Source: Telopea speciosissima (taxonomy: Eukaryota > Streptophyta > Magnoliopsida > Proteales > Proteaceae). Taken from it: 64,000 bases of DNA. The stretch is taken from the NCBI RefSeq assembly GCF_018873765.1, contig NC_057918.1, positions 69,539,871 to 69,603,870 of the forward strand, in the 5' to 3' direction. Positions within the stretch are counted from its first letter, which is position 1. Each line of letters begins with the position of its first letter. Below are positions 31,101 through 41,590 of this stretch, piece after piece. Under the pieces are notes generated by a model that did no database searches, had not been told where the DNA came from, and saw nothing but the letters and a program-made list of their open reading frames with translations. Position numbers and translations under genes: made by a program.

Positions 31101-34100
31101 CCGGACACCGGTGCCATCCATCATGTGACCCCGGATCTCCAATCCTTGTCCTCTTACGACCCCTACAATGGTTCGGACCAGCTCCATGTCGGCAATGGTA
31201 AGGGCCTTTCCATCTCTCATATTGGTCATTCCACATTCCCTAGTTTTTCTTCTTCTCGTTCTTTTAATCTTAATAATATTTTAGATGTTCCTGATATTTC
31301 TCAATCTCTTCTTTCTGTTCAACAGTTTACATGTGATAATAACGTATTTTTTGAATTTCATCCTGGTTATTTTCTTGTCAAGGATCGCATCTCCAAGACA
31401 ACTCTCCTCTCCGGACCGAGTAATGGTGGACTATATACATTGTCATCTCGCTCTGCTTCCTCTCCTCAAGTCCATGTTGCTGAACGGACCTCCACCGATG
31501 GGTGGCATCATCGACTTGGTCATCCCCATGAGTCCCTTCTTCGTTTTGTTTTGAAAGAAAATAATCTCCCATGTCAGTCCACATGGTTGCAGTCTGTCTG
31601 TCCTGCTTGTCAGTTAGGGAAGTCTAGCAGTTTGTCATTTCGGGAAACCCATTTTCGCAACATTGTTCCTTTGGATTTAATTCATAGTGATGTATGGGGA
31701 CCCTCTCCTACAGTGTCGTTTCAAGGTCACAAGTACTTTGTAATTTTTGTTGGTGATAGTACTAATTTTATTTGGTTTTATCATATTCTAAACAAATCTG
31801 ATGTACTTAGTGCTTTTCAAAAATTTCAATCTCTAGTAGAAATGCAATTTTCCTATAAAATAAAGGCCATTCAAACGGATTGGGGTGGGGAGTACCGTTC
31901 TCTCCCCCAATATTTCCAACACCTTGGTATCACCCATCGAATTTCATGCCCTCACACCCATGAACAACAAGGGTTTGTGGAAAGGCGCCATCGTCACAGT
32001 GTTGAAACTAGCCTCTCCCTCCTCGTTCATTCTTCGGTGCCTATGTGTTATTGAAATTTTGCCTTTAACACTGCTAATTTTTTAATTAACCTCATGCCTT
32101 CCAAAACGTCTAACAGGGTTACCCCATACCAACTCCTTCACCATAAACCTCCTATTTTTTTTTTTTTGCGTGTTTTTGGTTGTCTTTGTTTTCCGTATCT
32201 CCGTCCATACAATCGTCATACAATGGACTTTCGTTCCTCCCCCTGTGTATTTCTTGGCTACAGTCCTTCTCATGTAGGTTATTGGTGCTTGGATATTTCC
32301 CGTGATCTACTGTATATAGCATGCCATGTTGGGTTTGATGAGAGCTCCTTTCCTTTTGCAACCATTGCTGCTGCCCCGTCCCCTACCCTTATTCCTGCTA
32401 CTCCATCTTCTCCATGGGGTTCTATTCCTACACGACTTTCCCCTCCACCTTGCCCACCCTTACCACTACCGACCCCAGCTCCCTTACCATTGCCACCCCT
32501 AGTTACCTCCCCATTATCGAGCATTGCTCCCTTACCAGCTCTCCCTCCAACCCCTACAGCCTCTCCCCCAGCACGGTCTCCTTCTCTATCTCCCCCTCGC
32601 CCTACCCGGCCTCTACATGACTTCTACACGACTCTACCTATTGTAACCCCTCCCCCTCCAGCCCCTCCATTCCCTCCTCACCGCACTCGTACTATTACTC
32701 TTCGTACCCATCCCTCTTCTAAATCCTAGCCACATGCCTTCGCTGTTGACACCCCTCCAACCAAAGAACCAACCTGTTTTTCCCAAGCTCACAAGTTTTC
32801 TGTTTGGCGTCATGCCATGTCCGATGAATTTAATGCCCTTCTTAAAAATGGCACATGGTCACTGGTTTTCCCCCCCCCCCCCATATAAATCTTGTTGGTT
32901 GCAAATGGGTTTAGAGAATCAAACGTAAAGCTGATGGCAGTCTGGAGCGTTATAAGGCTAGGTTGGTTGCGAAGGGCTTTCATCAACAAGAGGGCCTTGA
33001 CTTCTCTGAAACTTTCAGCCCTGTTGTGAAACCCACAATCATTCGGTCCATTCTTGCTCTTGTAGTATCTCAGGGTTGGTCACTTTGCCAGCTAGATGTG
33101 CAAAACGCATTCCTTCATGGTATGTTATCCGAGGATGTTTACATGGCTCAACCTCCAGGTTTTGAAGATCCTGCTCACCCAGAGTATGTGTGCAAACTTC
33201 ACCGTTCATTATACGGTCTCAAGCAGACCTCCCGGGCTTGGTTCCAACGTCTCTCGCAGTATTTGATTCGTTTAGGTTTTGTAGCCTCCAAGACCGACCC
33301 CTCTCTATTCCTTTATCGGTCAGGTTCGGTGGTTATTTGTTTGCTTATTTATGTGGATGATATTATTGTTACTAATAACACTGCCTCCCAGGTCACAGCT
33401 CTGTTACAACAACTGGCAAGTGAGTTCTCCATCAAAGATTTGGGTCCTCTACATTTTTTTCTTGGGGTTGAGGCCGTTCCACATTCCAAGGGCCTTCTTC
33501 TCTCTCAATCACGCTATGTTCGTGACTTACTTCACCGAGCTGGTATGACTGAGTGCAAACCTATACTGACTCCTATGGCAGCCTCTTCCTCCTCTTCGGA
33601 TTCAGGGGGTGCGCTCTTTGATGACCCCAAACGCTATTGTTCTATTGTTGGGGCACTACAGTACATCACACTCGCACGCCCTGATGTGGCATTTGCAGTT
33701 AACAGGGTGTGCTAGTTTATGCACTCTCCCACTATGCATCATTGGTCATTGGTCAAACGCATCTTGCGTTATCTCAAACACACCGGCAGTCACGGTTTGT
33801 TACTTGAGCATTCTCTAAATCTCACTCTTTAGGCTTTCTCTGATGCCGATTGGGTAGGTAACGATTAAGATCGTCGCTCCACTAGTGGATATGCTATTTT
33901 TCTCGGTCGTAATTTGATCTCTTGGCAATCTCGAAAACAAAAAACGGTTGCTCGTTCCTCTATTGAATCCAAGTACAAGGCACTCGCAGATGCAACGGCT
34001 GAACTGATTTGATTGGAATCCCTGTTTCGAGAGTTGGGCTTTCCTCTCTGTAGTTCGCCTATGTTATGGTGCGATAATATTGGCGCTACCTATCTATTAG

Positions 34101-34306
34101 CTAATCTTGTGTTTCATGCCCGCACGAAACACATTGAGATTGATTTTCATTTTGTACGGGAACGTGTTGCCAACCATCAACTTCAGGTCCAGTTTATCTT
34201 CACTACAGATCAGATTGCAGATGTTCTTACCAAGGCCCTCTCTACGACCCGGTTTCAGTTCATGTGCGACAAGCTAAAAGTCTGCTTTGCTGGCCCTTCA
34301 TCTTGA
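31101..34306 (+). pseudogene. Copia-2 pol (protease, integrase, RT, RNase H)
   Basis: Protease WYPDTGAIHHVT near 31097-31130; preintegrase WHHRLGHPHES and CPACQLGK near 31500-31620; integrase IHSDVWGPSP, QTDWGGEY and QQGFVERRH (D, D, E); stop TGA at 32052-32054; integrase C-terminus to 32340; Pro-rich spacer; stop TAG at 32727; a 13-C run at 32870-32882 where the frame shifts; stop TAG at 32912; RT with LDVQNAFLHG and YVDDIIVTNN; stop TAG at 33713; RNase H region with stops at 33830, 33866 and 34010; end KCKVCFAG-like before 34306. Confidence 0.9.
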
Positions 34307-34313
34307 GGGGGTG
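34303..34313 (+). promoter_or_regulatory. Copia-2 polypurine tract
   Basis: TTGAGGGGGTG directly before the 3' LTR and directly after the pol stop at 34306, as usual for copia. Confidence 0.85.
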
Positions 34314-34523
34314 TATTGGATATTATTGAGATCTTCTCAAACTAGGAAACCTTGTTTTATATTTTATGTAGTCTTATGTAATTTTCTTCTATTAAGAAAC
34401 TATATCACATGTGATATACCTTAATTTCCTAATCTATTTATAACTCTTGGCTAGGGCTTGTGCGTGTATATTTTTACTCTCACATTGAGAGATCAAAATT
34501 AATGAGAATCAATACTTTTAACA
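34314..34523 (+). repeat. Copia-2 3' LTR (210 bp)
   Basis: Begins TATTGGATATTATTGAG and ends TTTTAACA. Longer than the 5' LTR because of short insertions near 34371-34384 and 34424-34436. Confidence 0.92.
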
Positions 34524-34528
34524 ATCTC

Positions 34529-35121
34529 CATTGCAGTGGTTGAATGTAATAATAAGGATTTGTCTAGAATAATCCAGCTAGCTACAATCCCATTAATATA
34601 GCAGAGGGAGATGATACACAACGTGGAAAAGAATCTCACCACTAAGAGAAAATAATAATAAACCCCAACCCATGCATCACAGTACGTTCTCTCTTGTCTT
34701 GTGAGTGAGTGAGAGAGAGGATAAGCATATACCAGTAGGGTAAAACCCTAAACATATCTCCTAGATTCTCTCCTACGTACTTAATTAAAACAATTGTTTT
34801 CTCTTCAATTTGACCAAAGGCCCCAAACAAGGCCACGTCCGTGTTTTTTCCAGAACTGGAAGACAGAGTGACACGTCACCTCACCTCACCTGGATCTCCT
34901 CAAAACCTGTGGAAAAAAAAAGCTGAGGGGTTCGGGAATTTTCTCAAACACATGCTAAACTAGACAAAATTAGTACCTAGCTTTGTTATTGCTTCATTAT
35001 AATATGAACTATAACACCTGCTTGTGATGCAGCATATGACGGTTTCCCTCCATCAACCATGTGACTCCCAAAACCTCCATCACATTGTATACTGGCATTT
35101 GTCTCTGTAAACTTTATATAT
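34529..35121. other. Intergenic DNA
   Basis: No gene supported. The first bases continue the Copia-2 target region. A GAGTGAGTGAGAGAGAG stretch lies near 34700-34720. Confidence 0.4.
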
Positions 35122-35299
35122 AGAGAGAGAGAGAGATCATTACACTACCCCTCTTCATGGCATTAAGTATCTCCTCCTCCACATGCTCATGCTCAGCTTA
35201 AGAGAGAGAGAGAGAGAGAGAGTACCCTCTTCATGGCATTAAGTATTTCCTCCTCCACATGCTCATACTCAGCTTGAGAGAGAGAGAGAGAGAGAGAGA
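35122..35299. repeat. Tandem duplication linked by (GA)n tracts
   Basis: Three GA tracts (35122-35136, about 35201-35222, about 35277-35299) separate two copies of a roughly 50-bp body (CCCTCTTCATGGCATTAAGT ... CTCAGCTT) at 35148-35199 and 35225-35275. The copies differ at only a few positions, so the duplication is recent and probably arose by slippage or unequal exchange between GA tracts. Confidence 0.9.
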
Positions 35300-35623
35300 T
35301 GATTACCTCCTTCTTACTAAAAGAAAAACTCACTACTCAAGTAAAGAAACAAAAAGCTACCAAATTGAACTTTTATGAGTCGGTCAGCTTTGACTATAAG
35401 AGACTTCTAGCAACAAAAGGGTTTACTTCACACGAAAAGATGGGCTGGGGGGTTCTCATTAAAAGACAAAACAAAACAATAAGCTAGGGTGGTTTTTAGT
35501 GTTTATGAAGGTGGTAATTCTTGGATAAAATTGGCAACCCACCCAGCAGATCGATCCAAACCCGCAGCCGATGATTCGGTTCAGTTTCCGACTGAACACA
35601 GTCTAGATTCCATCCTGAATGAA

Positions 35624-36153
35624 TGTTAGGTACTTCATCAATACATCAAAAGCTTCAAAACTGATGGAATGTATTTAATCAAACCTTTTAACTCACACTA
35701 AGTTGATCCAATCTAGCGCTCATACACTAGATCAAGTCACATTAGGCACATAACAAACCACCATGCTTCTGCAACAATCGTCATTGGCGACTCTCACTCT
35801 AGGCAGCTCTCACTCTGGAGGTAGGTAGCCCTCTCCAAGCGGCTCCACTCTACCCGAGGGTTTCTGTCCGGTAGCAAGTACCACTCTACCCCAGGGTTTT
35901 TGTCCGGTAGCAAGTAGCTTTTTCTTGACAGCTTTCACTCTACTCCAAGTAGCCCTCTTCTAGGTAGCCATTTTCGTGACCCGAACTCGTGACGTGGTGT
36001 CCAAATCTGATCCCAAGTGTTAGGTACTTGATCGATACGCCAAAAGCTCCAAAACTGATGGAACACATTAAATCAAGCCCTTTAACCTACTGATACTAAA
36101 CTGACCCAATTTAGCACTAATACACTAGATTGAGCCCCATTAGGCACATAACA
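35624..36153 (-). mobile_element. TRIM (terminal-repeat retrotransposon in miniature), copy A
   Basis: Two direct terminal repeats of 132 and 136 bp (35624-35755, 36018-36153) with TG...CA ends (TGTTAGGTACTT ... CACATAACA on the plus strand) enclose about 262 bp with no coding capacity. On the minus strand the position after the LTR reads CTTGGGATCAGATTTGG, a worn Met-tRNA primer site. The inside contains repeated CACTCTACCCCAGGG-like words. Flanks (ATGAA, GAGTT) do not match, so it is old or rearranged. Same family as 43017-43481. Confidence 0.85.
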
Positions 36154-37279
36154 GAGTTGCAACTCAATGGGATAGATTTATAACAAGGGTTTTTTTCTCT
36201 ATAAGCAATCTGAGAGAGGTTTGAGGACAAGCGGTTGTAATCCTATTCTTCATTGATTGGGTTATATGTGTCTTAAATTCTTGTATCCATTTCGAAGTTT
36301 GCCCCGCTTCAACATTTTTTGTGGCGACCTAAAGGAAAAATGTTTGTGAGGTCTGTGATGGTAGCGAAGGGCTTGAGCCGATAGACCCAAGCCTGAAGCC
36401 CATCTCATACGAGGGTACAGGGGTGAAGTCCCCGTGGTATGGTACGACCCAACCCAATGGATCGACCTGACTTGGAGGAGTATTACCTTGTTTTATCGTC
36501 TTGTTATGTAAAAGAAATGGGATTTGGGCATTTTAGTATTAGGGTTTTTTAGCGGGAGGGAGTTCTTACAGCGAGTTTTGGGTGTTCTTAAGAGATATCC
36601 ATTGTATTTCTTCCATCACATGGTGAATCATTTGCAACTTCACCCACAGATGTAGCACATCAAATTGATGTGTGAACCACATTAAATCCCTGTGTCATCC
36701 TTATTTAAATCAGTTACGTTTCTTAGTGTTTCTTGATGTTTGCATTGTGAATAATGTAAATCTATTTCACATTAGTGATTTTGGAACCAGCCGGTCCAAA
36801 CTCCAAACATATCCAGCTATAGCCCGACCCATTTGGACCAATGTGTTCCTCAACCCTAACCAAGTCAACTTCTCATTTGGATAATCAGCTCCTAACTTTT
36901 CAGTCAAATGAAGTAACAAAGCTGACATATTTGTTTCAAATTTCAATTATTAATTTTCTCTTAGTTTTGTTCACCACTTGGCTTTTCCTAGTTTTTTTTT
37001 TTTTTGGTAAAGGCTTCTCCTAGTTTTGCTCACCACTAAAACTAAAAGGTGATTCATATATAGAACTACCCAATTGGTTGAGAGGCCCAATTCAAACCCA
37101 ATTCAGTCTTGGGGCATGTGCATTAATCCATTGGTGACCCATCAATTGGGACCATCTGAAGGATGATTCAACAGATCCACTAAATGTATGGTAGAGACAA
37201 ATGACACCACTGCTTTATCATAACTCTAATCTTAATAAAATCCTTAAAACTCTCATATCCCCCACCACATGGTCACCCC
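36154..37279. other. Intergenic DNA upstream of the five-exon gene
   Basis: No gene supported. T- and A-runs near 36990-37003. The stretch near 37150-37275 should hold promoter sequence of the gene at 37524. Confidence 0.4.
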
Positions 37280-37286
37280 TATAAAA
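37280..37286 (+). promoter_or_regulatory. TATA box of the five-exon gene
   Basis: TATAAAA about 240 bp before the proposed ATG. Transcription would begin near 37310, leaving a 5' leader of roughly 210 bp with a short upstream ORF at 37330-37365 (ATG to TAG, 11 residues). Confidence 0.6.
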
Positions 37287-37523
37287 TTCTCATATTCTCA
37301 GAAAAAATCAGAACCCCAACCAACTTCTTATGCTCACTGCCTGGTTGTCTCTCCACCTCTGTTAGATTCTGTCTTCTTCTCAAAAACCCCCATAAGTGTA
37401 GGCAGGAATCTTTTAGCACAGAATCAGAACAGACAGATCACTAGTGTGCTGTCTTTTGACCACAAGAATCATCAGTCTTCTTGACATTAACTAGGCAGAG
37501 ATTCTCTCATCAAGCCAATAAGT

Positions 37524-38962
37524 ATGCAGGTGAGAGCTTCATAATATATATATGTCTCATGTTCAAGTTGTCAAATTCATAGCATTTGCACCATTATGGC
37601 TTACATGCTTAGTGATCACATATCCTTCAATGGCTTTTCAAGGTAGCCCAAGAAGAACAAGCCAAAGAAACCAATCCAAGCAACAGTAAACAAACAGCTT
37701 CAACAGGTATAGATTACACTCTTCTTAATTAACACTGACTTAATTAAAAGATTAGTACTAATAATAGATCTTCTTCTATGTTAATGTGATCTTTACAGTC
37801 CAAAAACCAGTTTGTAAGGATCTGGTTCTGCAAAAAAGGAGTGGAAGTTATAGGAGATCGAAAAGATCTGAAGGTGAAGTGGAGTGTGTGGATTTCAGGA
37901 GATGCTTTTATAGTACTCTAAACCTGAAGATACTTGGAAGCTTTCATAAGAGCAAGTGTTGGATACAAGAAGTGATCATAAAAGAAGAAGAGCTTTCTCA
38001 AGAATTGTGTATGGGTCACAAGGGGGATTTAGTTGTTGCCCATGTAGGCAATAAGGTTCTTCCAATATCTGATTCAAATGATCAACATGAGTCATCAGAG
38101 AAGAGAGATCAACCCAAGGGGAATAAGGCCAAAGCTATCTCTAGAATGAAGGAGTTGCTGAGATGGGCTGCTGCTGCAAAGGCTGAGAAGGGTGGAAAGT
38201 ACATCAGTAGAAAGGTAATCTTCCTTACCCATCATTCAAGAAATCCTTGTAATCCATATCGGGTTATTCACATCACACCGGAGTTGTTACGCTTCAGCTC
38301 TGATACCACTTGTAAGGGATTTTGGTAGATCTCACCCTTAAAAAGCCTGTAATTAAGGAGAAAGTGCTCAAGTCCAGATGTGGGATTATTGCTTTCGCGT
38401 GGAACCCAACAATCATACCTTTTCATCTCTTCTATTCCAATTATCCTTTCAATGAATCCACTTATTCTGACAATGTATAATGTTTATATCCATGTTAAAG
38501 CTTTTGTACTTCCGAACCCGTGGTGCACTCAAAGAAGCAGCACATGATGATGATTCAAGCTTAAGTTCTCCCAAGATCAGCTTCAGATGGGATATTGGAA
38601 GCTGTTCCACCTCCTCCTCTGCTTACTCTGGGTTCTCATTCACATCATCTTCTACAAAAACTGATCGAACACAGATCAAGCCGCTCGTGACCAAATCCGC
38701 AGCCCATAATGTTTCAGTTCCTGATTCAAGTACTAACAAGGATGCAATAGCATCTAACCAAGACAGTGATGAACAATGTACATCTAGAAGAGGAGGAAAT
38801 TGGATCACCACAGATGAAGAATGTAAGATCCTCTTTTAACTTAATTTGTATTCTTTATATGATCTATCCAGCACATGATACAGCAAATTCACTATAATCA
38901 CTTAAATATCTACTTATCTTCTTCCTTTTCTTGATCATGCAGTTGTGGTGCTAGAGCTCTGA
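37524..38962 (+). CDS. Uncharacterised plant protein, five exons, WITTD-type C-terminus
   Basis: Exons: 37524-37529 (ATGCAG), 37643-37706, 37799-38214, 38501-38822, 38943-38962. All introns are GT-AG and all phases join to 275 residues. Exon 2 gives VAQEEQAKETNPSNSKQTAS; exon 3 a Lys/Arg-rich part, then the conserved AISRMKELLRWAAAAKAEKG and KYISRK; exon 4 LLYFRTRGALKEAAHDDDSS, SPKISFRWDIGSCSTSSSAY; exons 4-5 NWITTDEEFVVLEL. The blocks KAISRMKELLRWAAAAK, SPKISFRWD and NWITTD.EFVVLEL match a small plant-only family known to me only as uncharacterised; no enzymatic domain, signal peptide or membrane segment is visible. The Ser-rich middle and basic stretch suggest a soluble, possibly nuclear protein. 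The 6-nt first coding exon is the least certain part. The frame of exon 3 stays open into the intron to 38328. Confidence 0.82.
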
Positions 38963-39998
38963 AACAAAAACACAAAAATTTAATTTCTAAAGAAGATGTC
39001 TCATGACAGTATTAAAGCTTCTCTCGAAGGTGCAACATGAGGATGCCATGTAACATTAACATAAGGTGCTAAAAGAGCTAGCAATTGTAATTGTTAAAAT
39101 GTCAATTGGCCGCCGATCGACGGCTATGTTTAGTGTAATTTTTTTTTGCAGGATCAAATTATTATTAGATATAGTGCCAATTTAAAGATCTTAAAAGTAT
39201 CCATTTTAATGAACATGGTGACAGGTTTAATTACATTTAATTGGTCTGCTTGCTTGGTCTTGAAATATGTATTAGCTAACCTTAAAGGGGAGGGGAGGGG
39301 AGGGGAGGGGAGGGGAGGAGATGCTTGAAGGGTTGATGCAAAATTGTCTTAGAAAATTTGAGAAGTCAGGCAAACAATTCATGTAACTTTCTCCTATGAG
39401 AAGTTTATGGAAGTTATTAATTTGCTCCTCTTTAGAGAATTTTTACCCATAACCCTTTTGATAACAAAAAGTGCCTGAAGCCAAAAGTGAAGATCTTGTT
39501 CAAAACCCTAATTAGAGACATCCAATCAAATATTAAATTTTAAGTGCAAATTAAGACTATATCTGTAAGTATCATTCTAATTGGGAAACCAATGACTTAG
39601 GTTTAGACTATCAAAATAACTACTGAGACTGCTTCTGTGGAGGAAAAACTGCCCTTGAGTTTGTGTTATGATCAAGTACAACTTTCTTGCTCTGGTGCAG
39701 TTTTTCATTGGCTTCTTTGATCTTTATCCTTATCCTACCTTTTAACAAGCATGATACTAATCTTTCCAATTCTTCTTCAATTTGAAACTTCCAATTTGGA
39801 TTACTAGTTCATGACAAGTACTGAACCCCACCCCAACTATCTAAGTTCAATCCAAAATCCATCAGAGGAGTGCAAATCCTTGTGATATTACTTGGAGTGT
39901 TATGTGAGAAACTGCATCCTTTCCTGTGCATTGGGGTTCTTCCCTTTTTTCCTTGCTAATGTTCCTTTCAAGTATGAAAAAATTTAGGTAGGTAGGTA
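38963..39998. other. 3' UTR and intergenic DNA
   Basis: No gene seen after the stop at 38962. It contains the GGGGA microsatellite at 39287-39319. Confidence 0.45.
39287..39319 (+). repeat. (GGGGA)n microsatellite, potential G-quadruplex
   Basis: Six GGGG tracts separated by single A bases, ending AGGAG. Four or more G-tracts with one-base loops is the classic quadruplex-forming pattern. Confidence 0.95.
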
Positions 39999-40015
39999 TA
40001 GTGTCAAGTCTTCAG

Positions 40016-40167
40016 TGGGAGAGCCTTGCGCTTGACCTATTAGTTGTGGGTTCGAAACATGGTTACTGCCTCTCCGCGAAGCAGGGGTGAAGGCTGTGTA
40101 CGTTTATCCCTCTCAGACCCTGCAGTAGTGGGGGAACCTCGTGCACTGGGACATGCTCCTTTTTTTT
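40016..40167 (+). mobile_element. Au-like SINE, 152 bp, complete
   Basis: Flanked by a 17-bp target duplication (39999-40015 and 40168-40184, 15 of 17 equal; core TCTTCAG). A pol III box B-like GGTTCGAAAC lies at 40049-40058. The body matches Au-family SINEs (CTCTCCGCGAAGCAGGGGTG, CCCTGCAGTAGTGGGGGAAC) and the T-rich end 40160-40167 is typical. Non-autonomous; it would need LINE machinery. Confidence 0.85.
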
Positions 40168-40184
40168 TAGTGTCACATCTTCAG

Positions 40185-41112
40185 AGAGAGAGAGAGAGAG
40201 CAGACTCCAACAGGACCCAATTCTTTGTTGATGAGAAGAGCCAAGGGGGTAAATGGTAGCTATATGCATTCCACCACGTTTGGATCCAATTTTTCATGGC
40301 CAAAACTGAACTCAAACCTGAATATATACTGGTTTGTACTGTGGAGTCTGTAAGCACGGTTTTAGTAATCGGAATCAGATCGGATTAATCACCGGCACTC
40401 GTCATATATTCTAGTCGATTTTTAAATTTCTTTTAAATCAGTGGTGAACCATGTTTGATCTTTTCATTTTTTGGCTATTGTTTTCCTCATTAAGTTCGTA
40501 AAATAATATAAAATTAATGAACTTACACCTCTTTCATTGAATTAAAAAACTCCAACGTATTTTGGGAAATCTTTGCTTGTTCTTCTCAAGTTTCTAGGGT
40601 TTCAACTAATTCCAGTCAATTCCGACTAATTTTGCTTCAGATAGAATTGATGGAAGATGATCCCATGTCCATATTTTGAACCAGAGATAGTAAGCAAATG
40701 TAAAGTTTTCATCCCAAAAGTTCAAACTAGTAGGTGGAGGGATTCTCATATGTATACCTACAACTGCAGGCTAATTAATAGTCGATGTGGGACTAAACTC
40801 CCAACACTCCCTGCACATATGGCAGTACATACTGTGGATACGTGGATATGGTGAAAACCTGCTTTGATAAAAGTATTGGAATCATATTGTATTTAGTATT
40901 TCTGAATATTTACAAGAGAGGATGTATACTAATAGGTCAAGCGAGGTATTGTACTTTTACCCAAAAAAAGAAGATGTATTATACATATATAGTACAAGTA
41001 TACAAAGATGGAAGGTAGTATCTGATGTAATAAGAACATGATACGCATAATACAAACATGGTATATTCCTTAGCAGTTTCATCAAGTGAAAGACTATACT
41101 ATAGTCCACTTT
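40185..41112. other. Intergenic DNA with reverse AATCGG-type repeat
   Basis: A GA tract follows the SINE. 40355-40640 is a reverse-orientation copy of the AATCGG/TTTCATTGA repeat seen at 28316. No coding content. Confidence 0.45.
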
Positions 41113-41590
41113 AGGGATGCAAGTTTGGCCCTGATGGCCCGAGCCCGTCCTAAGCCTGAACAGGGTCTGGGTTGAGATACCTTGGCCCTAAAGGTGGGTC
41201 AGGGTTGGGAATTTTTGGCCCTGAGTCAAGGCCAAGCCGAGTCAGGGTTGAGGCCTCGGGCTGAGGCCGACCCGAACCTGTCTTCTTTTTCCTAATCTTT
41301 TTTTTTTTTTTTTTTGTGTTCTTCTTCTAACCAGCTTGGCCAGCCCATGCATCTCCCTTTCCCAACCTAGCCAACACATGCATCTCCCTTTCCAACTTAG
41401 CTATCAGGGCTAATCAGGGTCAGCCCAGCCCGACCTTGAGGGCAGGGTCAGCCCAGCCCGACCTTGAGGGCGGGGTCAGTTTTTTTGGCCCTGAGTCAAG
41501 GCCGGGATGGGCTTGGGACCAGCTAAGGGGACTCAGGGTTGGGCTAGGGTTTTAAAAGACTAGGCCTAACCCGACCCTGTTGCAGCCCTA
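41113..41590. mobile_element. hAT-like non-autonomous element rich in GGCCCTGA/GGGTCAGG
   Basis: Ends TAGGGATGCAAG and the complement of TTGCAGCCCTA form short inverted termini. Flanks carry an imperfect AGTCCACT/AGTCCATT duplication of about 8 bp, as hAT elements make. The interior repeats GGGTCAGGGT and GGCCCTGAGTCAAGGCC words; a T-run is at about 41299-41318. A second copy of its left end starts at 46467. Confidence 0.6.

Larger units (their letters stand above)
29803..34523 (+). mobile_element. Ty1/copia LTR retrotransposon 'Copia-2'
   Basis: A 4.7-kb plus-strand element. LTRs are 29803-29995 and 34314-34523, the flanking target duplication is a perfect ATCTC (29798-29802 and 34524-34528), the PBS is at 29996 and the polypurine tract ends at 34313. 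Gag-pol is in copia order. LTRs differ by indels and many substitutions (193 against 210 bp), and the coding frame has at least seven in-frame stops and one homopolymer frameshift, so it is an old dead copy. Confidence 0.95.

Noticed and set aside
30814-31236. Overlapping open frames on both strands in Copia-2 gag spacer
   Set aside because: Shadows of the Gly/Arg- and Pro-rich gag frame.
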